14,266 nucleotides of DNA, from the NCBI GenBank assembly GCA_029250345.1, contig JAQXFL010000167.1:1-14266 (forward strand), in the 5' to 3' direction. Source of the stretch: Candidatus Poseidoniaceae archaeon. Lineage in GTDB: Archaea > Thermoplasmatota > Poseidoniia > Poseidoniales > Poseidoniaceae. The notes under the pieces were generated by a model. The model had not been told where the DNA came from. It searched no databases and saw only the letters and a program-made list of their open reading frames with translations. Below are positions 1 through 6,901 of this stretch, piece by piece; position 1 is the stretch's first letter, and every line of letters starts with the position of its first letter. A program made the translations under genes and the position numbers.

Positions 1-786
1 TTCAGCTCCGATGAGGATGTATCCCCAGTTACCGAGGTCTTGAATCCCCCAGCATGAGCGAGCACCTGTATCTGTTAAGCGAACTTGATGCTTCTTTTCA
101 GAGTCGACAAACGGAAGGAACGCAAAAGTTTGTTTCGAAATATCAAGTTCAAATTCAACAGACTTGGAAGTTTCTTCTCCGCCCTCGACAACACTTGCGG
201 TCGAGATATTCGATTGGTTGTAAATCGTAATTGAATAGTTGAGGTCGTAGTGTCCCTCATTTAATTCTTCGAATGGGGCTGAGAAGTACAAATAATCAGC
301 CTCAGCCTCACCATTGACCGGAATAGGCCATATTCTTGAATCCGTCCACGATTCGATTTCATGGCCTCCATCCTCCAAGTGATGAATTGTGTAGGTGCCA
401 ACACCGTGACCTGTTGGGAAATTGTAGCCGTACATCGAAAAGACCTTTTCATCTTCATTTGGGAAAATGAGAATCCATGGTTCATCCGTAATCTCGTCGC
501 ATTCCCCGCCGATGTCAAGGAATGTTTTCGATGCCGAGTGGTCAATCGTCGTTGAGTTACCAAGTGTCCCCGAGGTCATTCCAAAAATGAGCAGCGTGTA
601 AAGGACTGTGTACAAGATTCCTGCAGCCAAGACGAAGTTTTCTTTCTTAGCGAGGAAGCTGTGTTTGGAATCCCCGCTTCTGCGATTGCGGATTTCAACC
701 AATTCTTTGGTGATTTTGTTGCGTGCTTTGGTTTCGTGGTCGACATGCTCGGTTTCATCTTGAGAATCGCCGCGACCTTCGCCCAT
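1..786 (-). CDS. Membrane-anchored protein of unknown function, 3' end cut off by window edge
   Basis: I do not recognise the family. The frame starts at ATG 786-784 (MGEGRGDSQDETEHVDHETK) and stays open for 262 codons to base 1, so the C-terminus is outside the window. Residues 1-48 are charged and hydrophilic. Residues about 51-70 (VLAAGILYTVLYTLLIFGM) form one transmembrane segment preceded by lysines (LAKKENF), suggesting the N-terminus is inside and the rest outside. The outer part is acidic and rich in aromatic, Gly and Thr residues with beta-strand-like stretches (GYNFPTGHGVGTYTIHH, LNYSITIYNQSN), as in exported beta-sandwich domains of archaeal surface proteins. Two Cys (about residues 93 and 244) lie in it. 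It is the last of three minus-strand genes after RNase PH and tRNA-Phe. The open frame is clear; the function is unknown. Confidence 0.8.
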   Translation of the reverse strand, partial: MGEGRGDSQDETEHVDHETKARNKITKELVEIRNRRSGDSKHSFLAKKENFVLAAGILYTVLYTLLIFGMTSGTLGNSTTIDHSASKTFLDIGGECDEITDEPWILIFPNEDEKVFSMYGYNFPTGHGVGTYTIHHLEDGGHEIESWTDSRIWPIPVNGEAEADYLYFSAPFEELNEGHYDLNYSITIYNQSNISTASVVEGGEETSKSVEFELDISKQTFAFLPFVDSEKKHQVRLTDTGARSCWGIQDLGNWGYILIGAE

Positions 787-826
787 GAGTCAAGCAAAGA
801 GACCTACCACATGAACCCAACGATGG

Positions 827-835
827 AAATAATTT
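827..835 (-). promoter_or_regulatory. Possible TATA-like element for the membrane protein
   Basis: An AT-rich stretch (AAATTATTT read on the minus strand) lies about 45 bases upstream of the ATG at 786, in the 111-base gap after tRNA-Phe. With an archaeal TATA-to-start distance near 25 bases, transcription would begin around 805-810. No Shine-Dalgarno sequence precedes the ATG. This is a weak call based on composition and position only. Confidence 0.25.
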
Positions 836-897
836 GAGATGCTATGATGAAATGGCTGATACGGCAGATTACAAGGCTTACGCAGTTGGTGTTGAGG

Positions 898-970
898 TGG
901 GTCAGGCCGGACTTGAACCAGCGACCTCGGCATCTTCAGTGCCGCGCTCTCCCAACTAAGCTACTGACCC
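898..970 (-). tRNA. tRNA-Phe (anticodon GAA)
   Basis: On the minus strand a full cloverleaf folds. The acceptor is GGGTCAG/CTGACCC, followed by T8 A9. The D-stem is GCTT/GAGC with loop AGTTGGGA, which carries the G18-G19 pair. The anticodon stem is CGGCA/TGCCG with loop CTGAAGA, anticodon GAA at 937-935. The variable loop is AGGTC, and the T-stem is GCTGG/CCGGC with loop TTCAAGT. The discriminator base is A (898). The next bases read CCT, so the CCA end is not encoded and must be added. There is no intron. It lies 73 bases downstream of the RNase PH gene on the same strand, so co-transcription is possible. Confidence 0.96.
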
Positions 971-1011
971 GTGCAGTTCGGCGAGAACCCCTGCCATATC
1001 AAGGCTTTCGC

Positions 1012-1024
1012 CCAACAATGTTGG
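1012..1024. repeat. Short palindrome between RNase PH and tRNA-Phe
   Basis: CCAACA and TGTTGG flank one central base, giving a perfect 13-base inverted repeat 19 bases after the RNase PH stop codon and 41 bases before the 5' end of tRNA-Phe. It could be a weak terminator, a processing element in a shared transcript, or chance. Confidence 0.3.
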
Positions 1025-1043
1025 ATGATTCAAGCATCAAACT

Positions 1044-1868
1044 TCATTCTATTCCATCAAGAATTGCCTTTTGAGCTTCAAACAAGGCATCAATCCCACC
1101 ATCTGCACGTGCAAGAAGTGCAATGAGTTCATCTCCTGAGAAAGTTGACTCCTCGCCAGTACCTTGAATCTCGACGTATTTGCCATCTGCGGTTTTGACG
1201 ACGTTCATATCGACGTCAGCGTTGGAATCTAGAATGTAGTCCAAATCGAGGTAAACTTCGCCTTCGATAAGTCCGACCGAAATTGCAGCTAAGTCGTGTG
1301 GAATAACTGCGTTTTCGTGGTTCTCACGTTCTGTTTCGGAGAGTGATGGAGCAGTCCAGCCGGCTTTTCGTTGGTCTTCAGTGGGGCGCATGTCGAGAGG
1401 TAGGCATTTTCCTTGCGCAATCAACCGTCGTACGGCAAGTCGCAGTGCGATGTTGGCCGCAGTGATCGAAGCGCAACGCGTGCCTCCATCAGCATTGAGG
1501 ACATCGCAATCGACATTGAGCGCAACTGGACCAAGAGCCTCAAGGTCAACAGCAGCACGCAGTGAACGAGCAATCAACCGTTCAATTTCTTGAGTTCGTC
1601 CCTTTGCACCGCGTCGCTCACGACGGAATCGAGAATCTGTTGATCCGGGGAGGAGAGAATATTCTGCGTGCACCCAGCCTTTGGTTGAATCACGGGGGAA
1701 CCATCCTGGAAGCCGTGCTTCTTTGGTACAGCACGCTAGAATGACTGTGTCACCTTGACGATAAAGAATTGAGGCCAGTGCATTCGGTGTGAAGTCAATT
1801 TCAACTTCCACATGTCGCATTTCGTTCGCTTCTCGCTCGGTACTAAACTCGGTCTTGAATTTCGCCAT
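1044..1868 (-). CDS. rph: Ribonuclease PH (bacterial-type, phosphate-dependent 3'-5' exoribonuclease)
   Basis: RNase PH trims tRNA and other RNA 3' ends by phosphorolysis in the cytoplasm, normally as a hexamer. The 274-residue product follows the bacterial family closely: GWVHAEYSLLPGST (64-77), KGRTQEIERLIARSLRAAVD (89-108), VDCDVLNADGGTR (119-131, with the phosphate-site GGTR), LAAISVGL (193-200), LDLDY (207-211), DSNADVDMNVV (214-224, catalytic Asp region), VEIQGT (232-237). It resembles bacterial Rph more than archaeal exosome Rrp41, which shares the GGTR fold. Between QGK (152-154) and LAAISVGL there are 38 residues where E. coli Rph, as I recall it, has about 10. This explains the length against the usual ~240. 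The N-terminus is divergent. It is divergent from the thiolase gene (96-base gap) and upstream of tRNA-Phe, a plausible substrate type. The ATG at 1868 is the only good start. Confidence 0.93.
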   Translation of the reverse strand: MAKFKTEFSTEREANEMRHVEVEIDFTPNALASILYRQGDTVILACCTKEARLPGWFPRDSTKGWVHAEYSLLPGSTDSRFRRERRGAKGRTQEIERLIARSLRAAVDLEALGPVALNVDCDVLNADGGTRCASITAANIALRLAVRRLIAQGKCLPLDMRPTEDQRKAGWTAPSLSETERENHENAVIPHDLAAISVGLIEGEVYLDLDYILDSNADVDMNVVKTADGKYVEIQGTGEESTFSGDELIALLARADGGIDALFEAQKAILDGIE

Positions 1869-1887
1869 ACCACGGCCAGCACCTTCT

Positions 1888-1913
1888 CTTCATCAAGTCT
1901 TCTCATGATGAAG
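1888..1913. promoter_or_regulatory. Perfect 8-bp inverted repeat in the rph/thiolase divergent region
   Basis: Arms CTTCATCA (1888-1895) and TGATGAAG (1906-1913) are exact reverse complements separated by 10 bases. They lie 19 bases upstream of the rph start and 51 bases upstream of the preferred thiolase start, inside the 96-base divergent gap. The spacing suits a dimeric DNA-binding protein acting on both genes. A transcript stem-loop is the alternative. The arms are seen directly; the operator role is inferred. Confidence 0.45.
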
Positions 1914-1964
1914 TCCAAGTTCAAAGGCGCGCACATTGAAGAATACGACGGTATTCGGAACGGT

Positions 1965-3155
1965 ATGAGCAAACCAAAAGTCGCAATCTGTGGCGTGGCT
2001 CGCACACCAATCGGTAAATTCATGGGCGCTCTTTCAGGTATGAAAGCCGTTGACTTGGGCGTGCTTGCCGTTGAAGAGGTTTGCAAAAGAGTCGGAATCG
2101 ACCCTTCGCAGGGAGTCGTTGATGAGGTCATCTTTGGACAAGTTTTGCAGGCAGGTGCTGGTCAGAATCCCGCACGTCAAGTCGCTCTTGGCGCTGGATT
2201 ACCGGTGACCACACCGTGCGTTACCATCAACAAGGTGTGCGGCAGTTCTCTCAAGGCAGCAATGATCGGAGCAAACAGCATCCGTGCTGGAGAGTACAAC
2301 GTCATTGTTGCAGGTGGAATGGAAAGTATGTCGAACGCTCCACACCTTTTGATGAACCATCGTAAAGGAGCAAAAATGGGTAACTCGACTCTCGTCGATT
2401 CAATGATTCACGATGGCCTTTGGGACGGTTACAATGATGTTCACATGGGCAACACTGGCGAGACGGTAGCGAAAGAATGCTCAATCACACGAATTCAATC
2501 CGATACCTTTGCTGCTCGCAGCCACCGACTAGCAGCCCAGGCACAAACTGAAGGATGGTTTGATTGGGAACTTTTCCCTGTCGAAATACCACAACGCCGT
2601 GGTCCTTCAATCGTGTTCTCTAACGATGAAGGCATCCGGGCTCAAACGGATGTTGAATCTCTTTCAGGTCTACGACCCGTGTTCCAAAAAGACGGGCAAG
2701 TCACTGCCGGCAATGCCAGTACGCTGAACGATGGCGCAAGCGCTGTAGTTCTTGCGAACGCAGATTTTGCTGAGCAACAGGGATGGGAAATTATTGCATA
2801 CATCGATGATTATTGTACGAGCGGAGTTGAGCCAGAGCGCGTCATGAGTGCGCCAATTCCTGCAGTTCAAATGCTCTTGGAGAGAAATAAATTAGATGTT
2901 TTAGATGTTGATATTTATGAGCACAATGAAGCATTTGCTTCTGCTTCATGTGCTGTTGCACAGGAACTGAATATTCCAGAAGACCGATTCAATCTCCATG
3001 GTGGTGCAGTTAGTCTCGGACACCCACTCGGCTCCAGCGGAACCCGATGTCTCATAACGATGCTCGGCGTTATGCGCCGTTGCGACGCGAATTCGGGTAT
3101 TGTGACGCTGTGTTTAGGTGGCGGCAACGCCGTAGCCATGCTTATTCGGCGCTAA
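1965..3155 (+). CDS. Thiolase (acetyl-CoA C-acetyltransferase family)
   Basis: Thiolases join two acetyl-CoA to acetoacetyl-CoA, or cleave 3-ketoacyl-CoA in beta-oxidation. The 396-residue product has the usual length and all signatures: VARTPIGKF (11-19), the acyl-accepting Cys92 in NKVCGSSLKA, VIVAGGMESMSNAPH, the oxyanion-site Asn321 in HNEAFA, base His353 in LGHPLG and second catalytic Cys383 in LCLGGGN. The frame is open upstream to an ATG at 1812, but that would overlap rph, and the family N-terminus begins at MSKPKVAICG (ATG 1965), so I use 1965. An ATG at 1905 is also possible. No HMG-CoA synthase or DUF35 gene is adjacent, unlike many archaeal mevalonate thiolases, so either mevalonate supply or beta-oxidation is possible. 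The Ser after VCGS and the His before NEAFA differ from common family residues. Confidence 0.95.
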   Translation: MSKPKVAICGVARTPIGKFMGALSGMKAVDLGVLAVEEVCKRVGIDPSQGVVDEVIFGQVLQAGAGQNPARQVALGAGLPVTTPCVTINKVCGSSLKAAMIGANSIRAGEYNVIVAGGMESMSNAPHLLMNHRKGAKMGNSTLVDSMIHDGLWDGYNDVHMGNTGETVAKECSITRIQSDTFAARSHRLAAQAQTEGWFDWELFPVEIPQRRGPSIVFSNDEGIRAQTDVESLSGLRPVFQKDGQVTAGNASTLNDGASAVVLANADFAEQQGWEIIAYIDDYCTSGVEPERVMSAPIPAVQMLLERNKLDVLDVDIYEHNEAFASASCAVAQELNIPEDRFNLHGGAVSLGHPLGSSGTRCLITMLGVMRRCDANSGIVTLCLGGGNAVAMLIRR

Positions 3156-3212
3156 ACTAACGACGCTTGAGTCCACAAAACAGCGGCTTTTCCGACTGGT
3201 GGTATCAAATAG

Positions 3213-3227
3213 GGCCGGATGACGGCC
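3213..3227 (+). other. Small GC-rich hairpin ahead of the helicase gene
   Basis: GGCCG and CGGCC flank GATGA, forming a 5-bp GC stem with a 5-base loop in the thiolase-helicase gap. The ATG at 3219 lies in the loop. If translation starts at 3246 the hairpin is upstream of the gene, either as a leader element or as part of thiolase termination. The call is weak, and no T-run follows. Confidence 0.2.
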
Positions 3228-3245
3228 ATCAGTTGGGGTAAGCCG

Positions 3246-4682
3246 ATGGTATCGTTTGAAGATCTTGGAATTGAACCACTTTTGGTCGAGGCCCTCAAGC
3301 AACAAGGTATTGTTGAGCCTTTTGAAGTTCAACGGGAATCGATTCCTGATGCCATGTTGGGTCGGGATGTTTGCTGTAGAGCACCTACGGGCTCTGGCAA
3401 AACCCTCGCTTTCGGACTGCCTCTCTTGGCTATGACTGAGGAAGCTGAACCAAGCCGTCCGACATCACTCATTCTCACACCAACTCGAGAATTGGCCGAG
3501 CAGATCTTCAATGTCCTTGATCCGCTGGCTTACGAATTGCAACTCTATGTTCAAGCCATGTACGGTGGCAGTTCTTACCAGAAACAATACCGTGCACTCG
3601 AGCGTGGAATAGATGTCTTGGTTGCCTGTCCTGGACGCCTGATTGACATGATGGAACGCGGTGCTGTCTCATTGGACGACGTCGGTATCGTTGTTCTCGA
3701 CGAGGCAGACAGAATGGCAGACATGGGTTTCATGGAACCAGTCTGCAAGATTCTTGATCGCTGTAAAAAGGACCGACAAACCATTCTTTTCAGCGCAACT
3801 CTGGACGATGAAGTCGCTGATCTCGTTCGAGATTACCAAACAGACCCGGTAACCATCGAAGTTGGTCCTAAAGAAGTGACCATGGAAAGCATGACGCACT
3901 ACTTTTGGCTCATGCCAAACTCGAAGAAATCAACAATTTCCTCCGAAATCATCCGCAAGTGTGGACGTACCATCATTTTCTGCCGAACCAGAAACGGTGT
4001 GGACCGAGTTGGTGACGAGATGCAGTTTGATGGCATGGCAATTGAAACGCTCCACGGCGGTCTTTCACAACGACAACGAGACGGTGCAATGAAACGCTTC
4101 CAACACGGCGAGTGCATGGCTTTGATCGCTACCGATGTTGCAGCCCGTGGAATCGACGTCGAAGGCGTAAATTGCGTCATTCATTACGACCCTCCGGAAA
4201 ACGGTAAGGCGTACAAGCACCGAAGCGGACGTACTGCTCGAGGTGGAAAAACGGGTATCGTGATTTCTCTTGTTCAAAAGCCTCAGAAGAAACAATACGG
4301 CCGTATCCAAAGAGATGTTGGAATCCGTGTTGATTTTGAGCCACCGGAATTTTCAGCACTCCCAGAATTTGAAGTTGAATACATTGCAGCAGAGCGCAGA
4401 CAACGCTCGAATCGTAACGACTCGGGTGGCCGTGGAGGACATTATGGTTCACGTAACGGCGGCGGTCGTGGCGGCGGCGGTGGATACCGTGGCGGTGGCG
4501 GCGGTCGTGGCGGCAAATCTGGCGGCGGCGGTAACGGGAAGAGCAATTCCTACCGTGGTGAATCTCGTGGCCAAAATTACAAGCCAAGCAAGAGTTCAAG
4601 CAAAGGCTACCAAGGTGGCAAGAAATCTTCCGGCGGTTACGGCAACAAAAGCGGTGGCTTCCGTGGCGGAAAAAAGAACTGA
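3246..4682 (+). CDS. DEAD-box ATP-dependent RNA helicase with RGG-rich C-terminal tail
   Basis: It unwinds RNA duplexes and remodels RNA-protein complexes using ATP. From ATG 3246 (MVSFEDLGIE) it has 478 residues. The core runs about 1-370: Q-motif with Gln29, Walker A APTGSGKT (46-53), PTRELA (79-84), CPGRL (128-132, usually TPGRL), DEAD (152-155), SAT (183-185), IIFCRTRNG (243-251), ATDVAARGID (295-304) and HRSGRTARGG (325-334). Residues about 388-478 are a low-complexity Gly/Arg/Ser/Lys tail with RGG and GGYRGG repeats, a typical RNA-binding extension. The frame also opens at ATG 3219, nine codons earlier. I prefer 3246 because the family starts with a residue pattern like FEDLG and GGGGT lies six bases upstream. 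It follows the thiolase on the same strand (90-base gap) and converges with NFACT, its TGA one base from the NFACT stop. Confidence 0.95.
   Translation: MVSFEDLGIEPLLVEALKQQGIVEPFEVQRESIPDAMLGRDVCCRAPTGSGKTLAFGLPLLAMTEEAEPSRPTSLILTPTRELAEQIFNVLDPLAYELQLYVQAMYGGSSYQKQYRALERGIDVLVACPGRLIDMMERGAVSLDDVGIVVLDEADRMADMGFMEPVCKILDRCKKDRQTILFSATLDDEVADLVRDYQTDPVTIEVGPKEVTMESMTHYFWLMPNSKKSTISSEIIRKCGRTIIFCRTRNGVDRVGDEMQFDGMAIETLHGGLSQRQRDGAMKRFQHGECMALIATDVAARGIDVEGVNCVIHYDPPENGKAYKHRSGRTARGGKTGIVISLVQKPQKKQYGRIQRDVGIRVDFEPPEFSALPEFEVEYIAAERRQRSNRNDSGGRGGHYGSRNGGGRGGGGGYRGGGGGRGGKSGGGGNGKSNSYRGESRGQNYKPSKSSSKGYQGGKKSSGGYGNKSGGFRGGKKN
4455..4535 (+). repeat. GGC/GGT-rich low-complexity DNA encoding the glycine tail
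   Basis: Short tracts of GGC, GGT and CGT codons repeat through this stretch and encode the Gly/Arg tail of the DEAD-box helicase. It is a coding simple repeat, prone to slippage, and not a mobile or CRISPR element. Confidence 0.7.
4670..4675 (-). terminator. Possible T-tract terminator for the NFACT transcript
   Basis: Six A residues on the plus strand, part of the final lysine codons of the helicase, read as six T residues on the minus strand 9-14 bases beyond the NFACT stop codon. Archaeal termination often needs only a T-tract. The run therefore may serve as an NFACT terminator inside the helicase coding end. It is inferred from position only. Confidence 0.3.
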
Positions 4683-4683
4683 A

Positions 4684-6858
4684 TCACTCTTCTTCTGAGT
4701 TGTTGATTTTCGCAGGGCTGAAGATTCCGTAATCTTCGATAATTTCTGCTGCTCCGGGTAACACCGGTAGCACATCATCGGTCATGAGGCCAGTATTTTT
4801 GTAAATCCGATTGGCGAGTTGCTCTTTTTTGGTGAGACCGGGTCGAAGAATCGCAAACCGTTGGCAGATTGAGCGAATGGTATCGGGCATTCCTCCCATG
4901 AGCAGTGGCACTCCATTTATCGCTACAATACCAATTCCCATTTGGACATCTAAATCCTTGAACCATTGGCGTTGCCCACGAACGATGAACGAACCTTTAC
5001 CGACGTATTCTCCTGTTTGGGCCGTCTTTGAAACTTGTGCGGGCTTTACCGAATATACGGTTCCGTGAGCTCCTCCTCCTGCCCAAGCACGGCTCCAGCA
5101 CAGAGCGAGTGTGGCTGCTTCTTCCAATTTTTCATCCGTAATTCGTTCATCACCAAGTTTGTCGATGAGTCTGAAGGCCGGCACGTCTTCCGGTATGTGT
5201 GCAGGTTTGTGTTGGTCGACAGCGAATCCTTGGGTTGCTCGTAGGCTACAACTTGGTGCACCGTGCAAATCAGCGTGAAGGTACATGTCTGCACCTGAAA
5301 GATGCTTTTTGACGATGGAATCGTTGCCTTTTGCATCTCGGCCACCGACCAGCAAATGTCCACCAGTAAGCATACTCCATTTGTGGCTTTCAAACCACAA
5401 GCGCTTACTTCTCTTCACCTTGTTGAGTTTCCCACTTGCTTGCTGTTTTGCCTCTTTCTTTACGGCTCGTTGTAAATGCAGAACAGTATCTTCTAACGCT
5501 TGAACTGCGCCAGAAGTTTTGTCTTTTTGCTTGCGAGCAGCCTCAAAATGCCGTTGAGCATTTTGGTGAACGGTCTGGTCGAGGGATAGCGTTGCTTGAG
5601 GCCCATTCGGTTGCCCGTCTTCATCGGGTAGAACGGTCACAAATGTTCGCTGTGCTGGGTTGAGAGATACAATCCAATCCACTTGCTTTGCGTCCTTTTT
5701 GACTTGACTCCAACCCTTTTCGTCGACAGCTGCAGAAACTTGACTCAGTAAACTCTCAATGTGTGTCCAGTTGTTTTGAATCGTATGTCCGAGCATTTGT
5801 TGTTTCTCAATTTTGGCAGAAAAACCTTCGAGAGCCTTTTCTTGTTGTGCTTTTCGCCTTTCTAACCGCTCAACATCGGTCGAATGACCTCGCCCTGGTG
5901 CAGCGATATCTAATTTTTCAGCCTCTCGTCGAGCCAGCGCCATTGCGTCGTGCGCTCCTTTCCAAGCGTCAACTGCTTGGCACAGTGAAGAGAAGGTGGC
6001 CTTCGGGGCCTCAGCATGATTCGGTAAGAGAGTCGGTGTTGCTTCGCTTGCGTATTTTTCATAAAACCGATCTCTGTCGCCGTTGGGAGAAAATCCCTTT
6101 GCTTTTTGTTCCAATTCTGAGGCAGACGTTTCTTCATCCGCTTTCAGCAACAAGTAGCCGACACGGGTTTCAGCCAGGTCGGTCAACAACGACTGAAGTG
6201 CGCCATGTATTTTTCCAGCATCAACGCTCTGGGTATCGACGTTTGCTCCAAAACCTGCAAGAGAACAGACAGCATTTGCGTGCGTGCCTCCAAGATTGAC
6301 CTTGCCACCGAGCGTTGATACAAGGTCTCTATCAGATGATTTGAACATTTCAGAAAGCTCTTCCTCGCTGATGTTATGTGGGTCCATGGCAGCAGGTGGC
6401 GGAATGTATGCAACGCCTTTTTTCAGTGTTCTTCCCGCATACGAAGCGTGAGTAAGCGGTTGGATAATGATGCCCTCTTCGTCGGTTAAGATGATGTTTC
6501 CATCTCGAAACACCTCAACATAGAGGTGGTACTTGCCGAACTTCGTATCGAAGTCAAAGCAGAGGACTCGATCAAATCCGAGTTGCCGTACACCGGTCAT
6601 TCGCGCATTTTTCAGATGCTTTCGCAGGACCATCGCAAACGGCGGGGGTGTCATGGGCATTGGGCGGTCTCGGTTTGAAGTGTAAATACGGGCACCTCGT
6701 ACCAAAACGAGGTCGAATTGATCCATTTCTTTCGGATTGATTCGCAGCACAATTTGCTCGTAGTGTGGCATGTATGCCTTTTTGACATACGCCCCAGCAA
6801 ACGCATTCATTTCACGTGCGACTGCGCGGAGGTCGAAACTTGACATTGCTGCTTTCAT
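4684..6858 (-). CDS. NFACT family ribosome quality control protein (archaeal Rqc2/NEMF homologue)
   Basis: NFACT proteins bind stalled 50S subunits carrying peptidyl-tRNA and, in bacteria (RqcH) and eukaryotes (Rqc2/NEMF), recruit tRNA to extend the trapped chain. The 724-residue product has the expected order. An NFACT-N domain (about 1-235) carries Asp96-Arg97 in GFDRVL, matching in place the DR pair that RqcH needs for tRNA recruitment. Next come helical/coiled-coil segments near 300-352 and 430-480. An NFACT-R RNA-binding domain (about 484-625) follows, with WFESHKW, VGGRDAKGN, YLHADLHGAP and GSFIVRG, and a C-terminal region runs to 724. I keep ATG 6858 because many archaeal relatives begin with MK before M(S/T)S-D and GAGG lies seven bases upstream; Met5 (6846) is the alternative. 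It lies 43 bases after the MDR gene on the same strand and converges with the helicase. Confidence 0.95.
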   Translation of the reverse strand: MKAAMSSFDLRAVAREMNAFAGAYVKKAYMPHYEQIVLRINPKEMDQFDLVLVRGARIYTSNRDRPMPMTPPPFAMVLRKHLKNARMTGVRQLGFDRVLCFDFDTKFGKYHLYVEVFRDGNIILTDEEGIIIQPLTHASYAGRTLKKGVAYIPPPAAMDPHNISEEELSEMFKSSDRDLVSTLGGKVNLGGTHANAVCSLAGFGANVDTQSVDAGKIHGALQSLLTDLAETRVGYLLLKADEETSASELEQKAKGFSPNGDRDRFYEKYASEATPTLLPNHAEAPKATFSSLCQAVDAWKGAHDAMALARREAEKLDIAAPGRGHSTDVERLERRKAQQEKALEGFSAKIEKQQMLGHTIQNNWTHIESLLSQVSAAVDEKGWSQVKKDAKQVDWIVSLNPAQRTFVTVLPDEDGQPNGPQATLSLDQTVHQNAQRHFEAARKQKDKTSGAVQALEDTVLHLQRAVKKEAKQQASGKLNKVKRSKRLWFESHKWSMLTGGHLLVGGRDAKGNDSIVKKHLSGADMYLHADLHGAPSCSLRATQGFAVDQHKPAHIPEDVPAFRLIDKLGDERITDEKLEEAATLALCWSRAWAGGGAHGTVYSVKPAQVSKTAQTGEYVGKGSFIVRGQRQWFKDLDVQMGIGIVAINGVPLLMGGMPDTIRSICQRFAILRPGLTKKEQLANRIYKNTGLMTDDVLPVLPGAAEIIEDYGIFSPAKINNSEEE

Positions 6859-6901
6859 TCGCTCGCCTCAAACCAACCTATCATCGACGCTTCTTCAATG
6901 C

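Noticed and set aside
576..797. Minus-strand 73-residue frame beginning MLDSWAKVAAIL
   Set aside because: It is out of frame with the 262-residue open frame from 786 to 1, which has a clear membrane segment and acidic domain.
844..1074. Plus-strand 76-residue frame
   Set aside because: It runs antisense across the whole tRNA-Phe gene and into the rph end.
1044..1868. Exosome subunit Rrp41 instead of RNase PH
   Set aside because: GRTQEIERL, the spacing to DCDVLNADGGTR and SNADVDMNVV follow bacterial Rph closely.
1812..1964. Thiolase starting at the upstream ATG 1812
   Set aside because: It would overlap the divergent rph coding end by 57 bases, and residues before MSKPKVAICG do not resemble thiolase N-termini.
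4455..4535. GGC-rich tract as a CRISPR or minisatellite array
   Set aside because: No fixed repeat unit or spacers; it is a coding glycine tail.
4177..4698. Long frames of about 140 residues on both strands over the helicase tail
   Set aside because: They arise from the GC-biased GGC/GGT repeats and translate to His/Arg- or Ala/Val-rich low-complexity sequence.
5763..6299. Plus-strand 178-residue frame antisense to NFACT
   Set aside because: No recognisable domain; NFACT on the opposite strand is conserved through this region.
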